Shown here: positions 17,348 through 25,184 of the stretch, piece after piece | Layout of the letters: the number at the start of each line of letters is the position of its first letter | How positions within the stretch are numbered: the first letter of the stretch is position 1 | NCBI RefSeq assembly: GCF_004766125.1 | Contig: NZ_SJSA01000001.1 | Coordinates: forward strand, 1,054,001 to 1,118,000 | DNA from: Duncaniella freteri | Lineage (GTDB): Bacteria > Bacteroidota > Bacteroidia > Bacteroidales > Muribaculaceae | Reading direction: 5' to 3' | DNA length: 64,000 bases | Notes under the pieces: model-generated | The model's database searches: none | What the model saw: only the letters and a program-made list of their open reading frames with translations | What the model was told of the DNA's origin: nothing | Translations under genes and position numbers: made by a program

Positions 17348-17899
17348 TTATGCCCCATGTTCAACAGCCTCTCTGATCACGCTGATAGCCTCCGAAGGGG
17401 TCGATACAATTCTTGCAGGGATTATGCCTCCACGCATGAACCCTTGCTCCATCATACGGTCGAACATGTCGATCAGCGGATCGAAGAACCCATCGGTGTT
17501 CACAATCACAACCGGACCCTCAAAGATGCCGAGCTGATGCCAGGTCATCATCTCGCACAGCTCGTCAAGAGTGCCGATCCCTCCGGGCAGAGCGATTGCC
17601 GCACATGCATTACGAGCCATTGTCTCCTTGCGCGCATGCATCGACGGCGTGTCGATACACTCTGTGAGACCGGGATGCGCCCACCCTCTCTCAAGCATGA
17701 AGTGAGGGAGCACGCCGGTGGCGGTGCCGCCAGCCCCTATCGCACCTTCGATGGTCTCAGCCATCAGTCCGCGGTAGCCTCCACCACTGACAAGGGCATA
17801 ACCTGACCTGGCTATGAGTGCGCCCATCTCGCGTGCCGCCTCAAGATATACCGACGGCACGGATGATGAGGACGAGCAATATACTACGATTCCTTTCAT
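17348..17899 (-). CDS. LOG-family Rossmann protein (TIGR00730)
   Basis: This 183-residue protein belongs to the LOG/lysine-decarboxylase-like family, many members of which hydrolyse nucleoside 5'-monophosphates (cytokinin riboside type) to base and ribose phosphate. The active-site motifs are visible: GGGYRGLM and PGGIGTLDE, with an Arg in MHARKETMA. The opening VYCSSSSSVP is typical. It leads the minus-strand operon DUF4271-hemD-rnpA-yidD-tatD. Confidence 0.88.
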   Translation of the reverse strand: MKGIVVYCSSSSSVPSVYLEAAREMGALIARSGYALVSGGGYRGLMAETIEGAIGAGGTATGVLPHFMLERGWAHPGLTECIDTPSMHARKETMARNACAAIALPGGIGTLDELCEMMTWHQLGIFEGPVVIVNTDGFFDPLIDMFDRMMEQGFMRGGIIPARIVSTPSEAISVIREAVEHGA

Positions 17900-17918
17900 T
17901 ACGACATTTTTGAGGGTG

Positions 17919-17926
17919 CAAAGTTA
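17919..17926 (-). promoter_or_regulatory. Candidate -7 element of the LOG-DUF4271-hemD-rnpA operon
   Basis: TAACTTTG on the minus strand fits the -7 consensus about 20 bp upstream of the ATG at 17899. No clear -33 element is seen, and the predicted leader would be very short. Confidence 0.4.
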
Positions 17927-17948
17927 CGAATTTTTATCGAGATTCCCC

Positions 17949-18455
17949 CTATCCTTCATGACGTATCGCAGGGTAAATATCCGGAGAAAGAGCCGACATC
18001 ACCGTACGGTGCCATCCGGAAGCCAGCGAGGCGAAATTTTCCGATACCGGCACAGCCCCTTCTGAAGCGGATGCCGCACACCATGTGCTCAGGGCGGTAA
18101 AAGCCACACACTGTTCGATAGCCCGGCGCACTATTCCATGACGTGTGGTGGTGAACGACTCCGGAGTGAGCAACTCCGCCCACATGTCGGCATCGGGAGC
18201 TGCATCAGCCTCAGTGAAACCTACAGCCGTGTCGCCCGCCTCTCCGTCAAGCGAAGTATCCCTGACCAACGGACCAAGCTTAAGCATGACCTCGGCAAAA
18301 GCATTACGGATCATAAGCGCGAGCACACCCGATCGCTGCCGGCACAGCACCGGAGCAAGCACGGCTCTCTCATCATCACTGCATGAAAGAGCCTGAAGGG
18401 CTGCAAGCGCGTGAACAGTGCTCAATATAGCATTAGAAGACAAATGATAAGTCAT
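17949..18455 (-). CDS. Unrecognised protein, last gene of the portal cassette
   Basis: I do not recognise this 168-residue protein. It is alanine-rich and appears mostly helical (SSNAILSTVHALAALQAL, GVLALMIRNAFAEVMLKLG), with an acidic middle region. The ATG at 18455 is preferred: a longer open frame reaches 18668 but would overlap the upstream gene in another frame and adds a low-quality Cys/Arg-rich segment. It lies 35 bp after the preceding gene of the cassette. A phage origin is inferred only from its neighbour, the portal-like gene. Confidence 0.6.
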   Translation of the reverse strand: MTYHLSSNAILSTVHALAALQALSCSDDERAVLAPVLCRQRSGVLALMIRNAFAEVMLKLGPLVRDTSLDGEAGDTAVGFTEADAAPDADMWAELLTPESFTTTRHGIVRRAIEQCVAFTALSTWCAASASEGAVPVSENFASLASGWHRTVMSALSPDIYPAIRHEG

Positions 18456-18490
18456 AGTGATAGAAAACAAGAATTGATGAGTAAAAAGAA

Positions 18491-18892
18491 TCAGGAGCGT
18501 GCCGCGGCAGAAGCCGAACGCAGTCGCTGCACAAGTCGCAGCGCAGTGGAGGGAGCGATGAAGAACTGCGATGCCGATTCGGATGCGAGAATGTATCCGA
18601 GAGCCTCCGGAAGATTGCATCCCGTACGCGCCATGTAAACAGTACACTTCATATTGAGTTCTTCCCAAAGGGCAAGACGGCGGTCACGCCTGAGCGGCAT
18701 ACGTCCGTGGCGCAGGACACGCAGCATGCGCAACGCATATGTGTAGGTACAGTAATAATGGGGTGCCGGACTCAGAGCGGCGGTCATAGCTACTTTGGAG
18801 ATGTTGATCTCTTCATCGGCAGGCAGATTACGTATCACACGGCGACAGGCTTCAAGGAAATGACGATTGCGGGTTTCAATTAAAGATAGCAT
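18491..18892 (-). CDS. Unrecognised basic protein of the portal cassette
   Basis: This 133-residue protein is rich in Arg and Leu. Its middle contains SPAPHYYCTYTYALRMLRVL, a pattern I associate with small conserved Bacteroidetes proteins near phage-like genes, and the N-terminal NLPADEEINISKVAMTAAL could be a helix-turn-helix. The ATG at 18892 is chosen; upstream in-frame codons to 19009 give a Cys/Pro/His-rich stretch unlike a folded protein. The 137-bp gap to the portal gene contains a weak minus-strand -7 element (TATATTTG, 18959-18966). Confidence 0.6.
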   Translation of the reverse strand: MLSLIETRNRHFLEACRRVIRNLPADEEINISKVAMTAALSPAPHYYCTYTYALRMLRVLRHGRMPLRRDRRLALWEELNMKCTVYMARTGCNLPEALGYILASESASQFFIAPSTALRLVQRLRSASAAARS

Positions 18893-19029
18893 GATTCTGT
18901 GAGGATTAAATGATTGATAATGGTTATGTGCACAACTATTAGGCTTGCATTTCATTGGCAAATATACCATACAACATGGGCAATATTCCCGCCCATATAT
19001 GTGAAACATTGTTATAACAGGTCATTCCG

Positions 19030-20328
19030 TCAACAATCCACCGCCATAAGAGCCTTGCCGTCCCTGACACTGCGAAACGAATTGAATGTCTCGAAAATGT
19101 CAAGCAGTGCTATTGCCGAGTTCTGTACCTGCGTCTCATACAGCGATGCCGACATATTTCCGCCCATCGGCTGTCCCTGGAGAGCTGTCGACACCCCGGA
19201 TATCTGACGGAACATATTCATTTCCAAGTCGAGAAGCTGCGACGCCCCCTCGCTGCGTGCCGACGACACCACTTCTGACGGCATGCGTGACGCCCTGGCA
19301 TTTACAGGTATCACCGCGCCTGGCTTGCTCCACATCCTTATAGTGCTCTCAAAAGAGCCTCCCGCCGGAATAGCGTCAACAGGGAAAAGCAATGCTCCCT
19401 TCGCGCTATGTGCAAGGATATGGTCGATCATAGTGATGAGCTGATTGATGTGCCGTTGCTGATCTATCACATCCTCGATGAACGGATGCACCTCTCCGTC
19501 GGTCAAAGGATACATATTCACCACAAATGGGTGCGATCCATGGCGATAAGGGGAGACAGTCTCGTCGATCATAGTGCCGTCAGGTGTAAAGAACCGTCCA
19601 TGCCAAGCCCCTCCCGACCGGCTGTCACCCTCAAATGTCCACACTTCGATCACACGGCAAAGAGAAGGATCGGAGGCGGCATTGAACAGCACACCTGTGT
19701 CACATATCCCGAGCGGTGAAGCCAGCAACCCGAGTTGCGGACGCATCGCCACCGACTTGCTGAATATATTGGATATGTCACGGAGCCGACGTCGATTATT
19801 GTGCCCGAAACGCATCTTCATCTCATGAAGCGACATCTCATGGAGCATGCCTATCAGACGTATGTCAAAACCTCTCGGGTCAAGGTAACGGTTGCAGAAG
19901 AACCTGTCGGGATTCACATTGTCAATCCACACTCCGGAACCTTCGAAGCGACGCTCATAGCTCACCTTCTGTATGGCGCATCCCGATATAAGGAACTCTT
20001 CGAGGGCACGTGCATCCAGCTCATCGAGACGGTTAGCGAGACCGATAGCTTTCAGACGTTCGTCACCGGCCTCTTTCCGGTCCATAAGCTCACGGCGGAA
20101 ACGCCCCACGACACTCTTCACAAGCGAACGGATTAGATTGTTTGTAATAGGGCGGCGTCCGCACCGGCGCGCATGCTCCTCATCGGATATCATATTTCCG
20201 TCAGTGTCACGTACGGCATCGTCCCATTGCTGTCCGTAAGTGAAACGTTTGAGCCTGCGTCGGGTGGCGCGTATATTGCCACACGCCTCCCAGGCTGCAC
20301 GTGATGATTCAAGCAGAGTCATAGTCAT
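19030..20328 (-). CDS. Phage portal-like protein (P22 type)
   Basis: This 432-residue protein has the N-terminal signatures of P22-like portal proteins: RFTYGQQW, then RRPITNNLIRSLVKSVVGRFR, and a middle region with VNPDRFFCNRYLDPRGFDIR and DVIDQQRHINQLITMIDHIL. A portal forms the dodecameric DNA gate of a phage head. At 432 residues it is short compared with P22 gp1 (over 700), but many Bacteroidetes phage portals are compact, and its C-terminus (YETQVQNSAIALLDIFETFNSF) looks natural. No terminase, protease, capsid, tail or integrase gene is present on either side, so a remnant or a domesticated protein is likely. Confidence 0.75.
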   Translation of the reverse strand: MTMTLLESSRAAWEACGNIRATRRRLKRFTYGQQWDDAVRDTDGNMISDEEHARRCGRRPITNNLIRSLVKSVVGRFRRELMDRKEAGDERLKAIGLANRLDELDARALEEFLISGCAIQKVSYERRFEGSGVWIDNVNPDRFFCNRYLDPRGFDIRLIGMLHEMSLHEMKMRFGHNNRRRLRDISNIFSKSVAMRPQLGLLASPLGICDTGVLFNAASDPSLCRVIEVWTFEGDSRSGGAWHGRFFTPDGTMIDETVSPYRHGSHPFVVNMYPLTDGEVHPFIEDVIDQQRHINQLITMIDHILAHSAKGALLFPVDAIPAGGSFESTIRMWSKPGAVIPVNARASRMPSEVVSSARSEGASQLLDLEMNMFRQISGVSTALQGQPMGGNMSASLYETQVQNSAIALLDIFETFNSFRSVRDGKALMAVDC

Positions 20329-20353
20329 AGAATTATCGGATTGTTATATTTTT

Positions 20354-20887
20354 TCAACACCGGGCAAACCCCTCAGTGGCAGCCCGGTCAAATGAGTATA
20401 TGCCATCGCGACGGATTGCACATACCAAGGCGGAAAGCCTGTCGCCCGAAGCAGCAGGATAGAGCGAAAGCGAACCGTCCGTATGAAGCACAGCCACAGG
20501 ACTGTCGGCACACGCCCTGGTGTAAGGATGGAGCTGGCTGACCGCGGTAGGGCTGTCCGGATCGGTCACTATCCACGCGGGACGGCTCCAGCCCGAAAGC
20601 CTTACGCACAGCACCCTCAGCACACCCGGTGGAAGGCGGATTGTCACCGACCCGCCCGAAGGAGCCGGCATAGCGGTATCCGCGGCGATGTCCTCCGGAG
20701 CAAGCAATGATTCGTCAGCCTCAAGAAGCAACTTCCGGTACCACTCCTCCATTTCGGCCATGAGTATCGAATCAAGGTCCATTCCGTCAGAACGCTGCAC
20801 ACAGGCATCGCCGCACACCGATGGCGTGTAGCCACTGTGTGTACGCCATAACGCAAGGAATTCTTCGCGTGTGAGATGTAATTTCAT
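20354..20887 (-). CDS. Unrecognised protein, first gene of the portal cassette
   Basis: I do not recognise this 177-residue protein. The N-terminal half is acidic and helical (LTREEFLALWRTHSGYTP, EMEEWYRKLLLEADESLL). The C-terminal half has beta character (GSVTIRLPPGVLRVLCVRLSGW, PVAVLHTDGSLSLYP). It ends 25 bp before the portal-like gene and probably forms a unit with it. By position it could be a head-completion or connector-like protein, but nothing in the sequence proves this. Confidence 0.6.
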   Translation of the reverse strand: MKLHLTREEFLALWRTHSGYTPSVCGDACVQRSDGMDLDSILMAEMEEWYRKLLLEADESLLAPEDIAADTAMPAPSGGSVTIRLPPGVLRVLCVRLSGWSRPAWIVTDPDSPTAVSQLHPYTRACADSPVAVLHTDGSLSLYPAASGDRLSALVCAIRRDGIYSFDRAATEGFARC

Positions 20888-20934
20888 AATGACTTGTAAG
20901 TAAAAAAGATGTAGTGTGAGTGAAAAAGATAACG

Positions 20935-20942
20935 CAAAGTTA
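20935..20942 (-). promoter_or_regulatory. Candidate -7 element of the portal cassette
   Basis: TAACTTTG on the minus strand lies about 50 bp ahead of the first cassette gene (ATG at 20887). A matching -33 element is not evident. Confidence 0.4.
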
Positions 20943-21010
20943 TAGCTGCAAGGCGGGGCATATGGTGTGATAATGTCGCCATAACGATAGGATTATTCTC
21001 CGAAAAAAGG

Positions 21011-21018
21011 TAATTTTG
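21011..21018 (+). promoter_or_regulatory. Candidate -7 element of bioB
   Basis: TAATTTTG fits the -7 consensus about 105 bp ahead of the bioB ATG, leaving a leader of about 95 nt. No convincing -33 element or BirA-type operator was seen. Confidence 0.4.
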
Positions 21019-21121
21019 CAACTGATACATAATCCAAAACTGAGCGACTGCCAATATCCCGTCCTAAACACGTAGAATTGCTGTCAGCCAGACTTTCATA
21101 CATCAACCATATACTTAATTC

Positions 21122-22099
21122 ATGAATCCCCAACAGATACACGACATAAAGGAACGAGTGCTCGCCGGAGGTAAGATCTCCCGGCAGGAAGCACTCTCAC
21201 TCGCTGATATCACCCCTGAAAGCCGCCAAGCCCTAAGGGAAGCGGCATCAGAGATCACTGCTCGTTTCAGTACACGCCGATTCGACTCCTGCTCCATCAT
21301 CAGCGCACGTTCCGGCAGATGTCCTGAGGACTGCAAATGGTGCGCCCAGTCGGCTCATTACCGCACGACAATAGACACTTACCCTCTCGTAGACCGGGAC
21401 ACATGCATGGAAATGGCTGACCACAACCATCGGGCAGGCATACAACGGTTCTCACTTGTAACGAGCGGGAAGAGCGTCACAGGCAAGGCTCTCGACACCA
21501 TATGCTCCTACTACAGCAACCTCAGGGAAAAACATCCGGAGATGAGCCTTTGCGCATCAATGGGTCTGCTTGACTATGACGCCATGACAAGATTGCGCGA
21601 GGCAGGGGTACAACGTTATCACTGCAACATGGAAAGCTCGCGCAGCTTCTTCCCCACCCTATGCACCACCCATACCCAGGACGACAAACTTGCCACCATC
21701 GAGCGAGCCCGCCGTGCCGGATTAGAGATATGTTCAGGAGGGATCATAGGGATGGGAGAGACCATGCGCCAACGTATAGAATTTGCCCTTGAACTGCGTG
21801 AGATTGCTCCGGCAAGCATACCCATAAATGTGCTTCAGCCCATTCCCGGGACACCGCTCGAAGGGATGGACCCGATCAGCGATGACGAATACCTCGACAC
21901 AGCGGCCATATTCCGCATCATACACCCCAAGGCGGTGCTGAGATTTGCAGGAGGCAGGGCTCGCATCTCGCCCTCAGCCCAACGCGAGGCTCTTAAGATA
22001 GCTATAAACGGAGCGATAATGGGTGACATGCTCACAACAATCGGGTCGCAGATCGAAGATGACAAACGAATGGTAAAGGAGGAAGGATATGAATGGTGA
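21122..22099 (+). CDS. bioB: Biotin synthase
   Basis: This 325-residue radical SAM enzyme inserts sulfur into dethiobiotin. The radical SAM cluster motif is CPEDCKWC, preceded by SIISARSGR. The auxiliary [2Fe-2S] ligands are likely in SLCASMGLLD, YHCNMESS and ICSGGIIGMGE, and LRFAGGRA supplies the usual Arg. Length is typical. The following ThiF-like gene starts 11 bp before its stop. No other biotin gene is in the window. Confidence 0.96.
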   Translation: MNPQQIHDIKERVLAGGKISRQEALSLADITPESRQALREAASEITARFSTRRFDSCSIISARSGRCPEDCKWCAQSAHYRTTIDTYPLVDRDTCMEMADHNHRAGIQRFSLVTSGKSVTGKALDTICSYYSNLREKHPEMSLCASMGLLDYDAMTRLREAGVQRYHCNMESSRSFFPTLCTTHTQDDKLATIERARRAGLEICSGGIIGMGETMRQRIEFALELREIAPASIPINVLQPIPGTPLEGMDPISDDEYLDTAAIFRIIHPKAVLRFAGGRARISPSAQREALKIAINGAIMGDMLTTIGSQIEDDKRMVKEEGYEW

Positions 22100-22808
22100 C
22101 CAGCGTTACCGCGGACACATCTCACTGTGCGAGATCGACCTTCCGGGACAAAAGCGAATCTCCGAAGGGAAAGTGCTGATAATCGGGGCAGGAGGGCTCG
22201 GGTCCCCCGCATGCCTATACCTCGCCGCCGCTGGAGTGGGACATATAGCAGTGCTCGACCCCGACACGGTGAGCCTTAGCAACCTGCAACGTCAGATAAT
22301 GCACGGCACCCCCGACATAGGCCGCCCCAAGGCCGTCTCCGCAAGCGAATCAATGCTCCGCATCAATCCCGAAATCCACGTACGTCCTGTCATTGACCGT
22401 CTCACGCCGTCAAACGCCCGCGATATGATGGAGGGATATGACCTGATACTCGACTGCACCGACAATCATGCCACACGTCTGCTCATCAACGACACATGCG
22501 TGACCCTTGGAAAGCCCTATGTGTTCGGAGCAGTAAGGCGTTTTGAAGGGCAGGTGTTCACCCACATACCCGGTAGTGCCGATTACCGTGACATCTTCGG
22601 AGACGAAACCCGCGAGGACGGCGACATCCCATGTGCCATAGAAGGTGTGCTCAACTCTGTGGTGGGCATAATAGGCTCGCTCCAGGCTACAGAGGCGGTG
22701 AAATACCTCGCCGGAGCGGGTGATCTGCTCACCGACAGAATACTCACTATGGATGCAATCACTATGACCTTCAACACATTCAATATCGAAGGCGAAAAAG
22801 AGGTATAA
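22089..22808 (+). CDS. E1-like adenylyltransferase (ThiF/MoeB/HesA family)
   Basis: This 239-residue protein adenylates the C-terminus of a small sulfur-carrier protein of the ThiS/MoaD type. The ATP-binding loop GAGGLGSPACLYLAAAGVG, the Asp-containing VLDPDTVSLSNLQRQ, and DCTDNHATR match the family. The pair of CxxC zinc motifs found in most MoeB/ThiF proteins is absent: only one Cys (DIPCAIEGV) remains in the usual region. It overlaps bioB by 11 bp. The partner carrier is not in the window. Confidence 0.85.
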   Translation: MNGDQRYRGHISLCEIDLPGQKRISEGKVLIIGAGGLGSPACLYLAAAGVGHIAVLDPDTVSLSNLQRQIMHGTPDIGRPKAVSASESMLRINPEIHVRPVIDRLTPSNARDMMEGYDLILDCTDNHATRLLINDTCVTLGKPYVFGAVRRFEGQVFTHIPGSADYRDIFGDETREDGDIPCAIEGVLNSVVGIIGSLQATEAVKYLAGAGDLLTDRILTMDAITMTFNTFNIEGEKEV

Positions 22809-22831
22809 GCATCAAAGGTGGATAGCAGTAC

Positions 22832-22861
22832 TTGCCGTCTCGGATTTTTTACTTACCTTTG
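22832..22861 (+). promoter_or_regulatory. Promoter of the MetE-like gene
   Basis: A TTG -33 core (22832-22834) and a perfect TACCTTTG -7 element (22854-22861) are separated by 19 nt. Transcription would begin about 22867, giving a leader of about 40 nt before the ATG at 22908. Confidence 0.65.
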
Positions 22862-22907
22862 CATCACGAAAATAAGAAGAGTTAAATTCATCAATACACT
22901 CATTATT

Positions 22908-24035
22908 ATGACTTTGACAAACCAGTTATCACCTCGGGTAGAGATTGTGGGCAGCTTCCTGCCCCCTGAAGAGCTCGAACAGGCAATCGAGCAGAAATGC
23001 CAGGGCAATCTCTCCATCGACGAACTACACACAATTGAGGACCGAGTGATCGACCGCCTCATCGACCGAGAAATTGAAGCCGGACTCAGCATAGTAACCG
23101 ATGGCGAAATGCGCCGCAAAGCATGGGACCGCGACTTCTGGGAAGGACTCGACGGCATGAGCCGCGAACGTATCGACACCGGACGAATATATCAGGACGA
23201 CCCTGTGCACCACGACCTGCTACGATTCAGCGGACGCATAAAATACAATCCCGAACACCCTTTCTTCGAGAAATTCTCACATATGCAGGAACTTGCTGCA
23301 GGGCGAGCCAGCGTGAGGCAGACCATACCATCGCCCGGCGAACTGTATATGCGCATAATGATGATGACCAACGGCGAGCCTGCAAAGATATATGAGTCGC
23401 CAGAGACTCTCGAAGAGGACATAATCGAGGCCTACCGCCTCACCATCAACGAGCTATATCGCCGAGGATGCCGTTACATACAGCTCGACAGCTCAGTGTG
23501 GGGCAGGCTCAGCGAACCCGAATTCGAAAAAATACTGCTGCTCGGCGGCATGGACCCCGATGTCATAACTGAAACCCTCCTCCGTCTCCTCAACACTACC
23601 CTCGCCGGCACTCCCGATGACCTTGAGGTAACACTCAGCATAGCAGCCGACGAGACACGCACACCGCGCTGGGGCGATGAGAAAGAGCTGCGCCATCTCA
23701 TAAAGATGCTTGAAAATGTCGACACGGATGCATTCCTACTCCCATTCGACCTACGTGAGCCACAGCACACCGAAGTGCTCAGCCATCTGCCGGCGGGCAA
23801 GCGGGCAATCCTCGGGCTTGTGGACGGAAGCATCGCTGGGCTTGAGGATATCGACGACATAGTCGAGGCTGTCAATGCCGCTTCGCGCCATATGGACCCG
23901 GCATACATATCCATCAGCCCCACATGCGGATTCAAGGTGCGCAACCGCGAACGCCAAGGCCTCAACTACGAGACCCAGTGGACCAAAATCAACCTCCTTG
24001 AAGAAGCCGCCGAAAAGCTCCGCACTCAAAAATAA
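22908..24035 (+). CDS. MetE C-terminal-domain-like protein (cobalamin-independent methionine synthase family)
   Basis: This 375-residue protein resembles the catalytic barrel of cobalamin-independent methionine synthase and its short relatives (YxjG-like). Recognisable blocks are VEIVGSFLPP, IVTDGEMRRKAWDRDFWEGL, IPSPGELYMR, YIQLDSSVWG, LGLVDGS, and ISPTCGF with the last zinc-ligand Cys. The usual His-x-Cys zinc pair (HxCRGN) is not evident at the matching strand, which reads LSIAADETRT, so a standard methyltransfer to homocysteine is doubtful. An in-frame codon at 22818 would lengthen it, but the promoter lies inside that extension, so the ATG at 22908 is preferred. Confidence 0.8.
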   Translation: MTLTNQLSPRVEIVGSFLPPEELEQAIEQKCQGNLSIDELHTIEDRVIDRLIDREIEAGLSIVTDGEMRRKAWDRDFWEGLDGMSRERIDTGRIYQDDPVHHDLLRFSGRIKYNPEHPFFEKFSHMQELAAGRASVRQTIPSPGELYMRIMMMTNGEPAKIYESPETLEEDIIEAYRLTINELYRRGCRYIQLDSSVWGRLSEPEFEKILLLGGMDPDVITETLLRLLNTTLAGTPDDLEVTLSIAADETRTPRWGDEKELRHLIKMLENVDTDAFLLPFDLREPQHTEVLSHLPAGKRAILGLVDGSIAGLEDIDDIVEAVNAASRHMDPAYISISPTCGFKVRNRERQGLNYETQWTKINLLEEAAEKLRTQK

Positions 24036-24056
24036 ATCCACATCTTCGAACCAAAT

Positions 24057-24105
24057 AACAGGCATGAAGATATGTTGTAGCCCACAGCACATCCTCATGC
24101 CTGTT
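24057..24105 (+). terminator. Long hairpin after the MetE-like gene
   Basis: A perfect 11-bp outer stem (24057-24067 with 24095-24105) extends through a paired inner region with two mismatches to a 5-nt loop (24079-24083). It sits 22 bp after the stop codon. The T-run is short, so it is a probable but not textbook terminator. Confidence 0.65.
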
Positions 24106-24178
24106 TACATTAATTGCCTTAAAATCATCTGGCAATACCATTCTTTAGGACTGAGCCATCCCCTGCCGATGAACTTGC

Positions 24179-25065
24179 TTACCGTTTTCACACCTGCATT
24201 CAACAGTGCCCACACTCTGCGTAGGCTTTACGAAAGCCTTGTCACACAGTCATGCCCCGATTTCGAATGGCTTGTGATCGACAACGGCTCCTCCGATTTC
24301 ACACAACAGCTCATCGAAGGGTTCAAGCGCGAAGGGCGAATACACATTGCCTATATCCGTCAAGAGCATGGCGGACCTCACAACGCTTACCACACCGCCT
24401 ATGCCAATATCTCCACCGAATTGTGCGTATGCATCGATGCTGACAATTTCATGCCGGAGGATGCCGTAGAGACAATTGCGACCAACTGGCGTGAGAAAGG
24501 GGGTACCGCCAATGCCGGCATAATAGGGCTAAACTGCCATATGGATACTATGGAAGCCATCGGCAGAAGATTCCCCGAGGATATCGCCAAAGCATATTTC
24601 CCTGAGCTTTATGCACAAGGGTTCAACCTGCACAACTGCACACCGGTGACGCGTACCGACCTCATGCGTGACGCAGTTATACACACTGGAGATGACGTAG
24701 ATGATGACCTCACCCTCCTGTATGCACTGCTACAGATATCCGACTCTTTGCCTATGCTGACAGCTAACGAATGCTTCTCCATAACTGACACACAGGTGAG
24801 GATGGATATATCTCCGCAAGAGAGCATATTCAAGAGATATGCCGAGTCACCCCGGAGCTTCGCCAGGCTCAGGCATCTTGAAATGAGGCTGAAACACACC
24901 TCGCTCCGTCATTCCTACCGTTCCGCCATGCACTATGTGGCATGCATCCTTCTTGCAGGCGGCCATGACATTATTATGGATTCACGACACAAGGCACTCA
25001 CAATTCTCGCCGGTATTCCAGGCTACATAATGTACCGCTACATCTCACACCGTTATAAGAGATAA
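24179..25065 (+). CDS. Family 2 glycosyltransferase
   Basis: This 295-residue protein is a GT-A fold glycosyltransferase. The nucleotide-sugar site begins LLTVFTPAFNSAHTLRRLYES and has WLVIDNGSSDFT, with the metal-binding motif CIDADNF (a D-x-D-like motif) near residue 85. The acceptor is unknown. The ATG at 24179 gives the standard family N-terminus; an open frame extends far upstream but overlaps the MetE-like gene. It stands alone between two hairpins and has no glycan-cluster neighbours. Confidence 0.88.
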
Positions 25066-25100
25066 TCCACAATATCATCTCTACACCGGAGAAATCGGAA

Positions 25101-25154
25101 AAATACAATAGGACCAAAGAGCTAAAAATTCAGCACTCCGGTCCTATTGTATTT
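25101..25154. terminator. Bidirectional terminator between convergent genes
   Basis: A perfect 15-bp A+T-rich stem (25101-25115 with 25140-25154) has a 24-nt loop. Read on the minus strand it is followed by a run of Ts, so it best ends the SIMPL-domain gene. A competing 7-bp pairing (25085-25091 with 25136-25142) overlaps its right arm. Confidence 0.7.
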
Positions 25155-25184
25155 ATAGAGCATTGACCTATAAAGTCATATTGT

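Noticed and set aside
17949..20887. Complete prophage
   Set aside because: Only a portal-like gene and three small genes are present; no integrase, attachment repeats, terminase, capsid or tail genes were found on either side.
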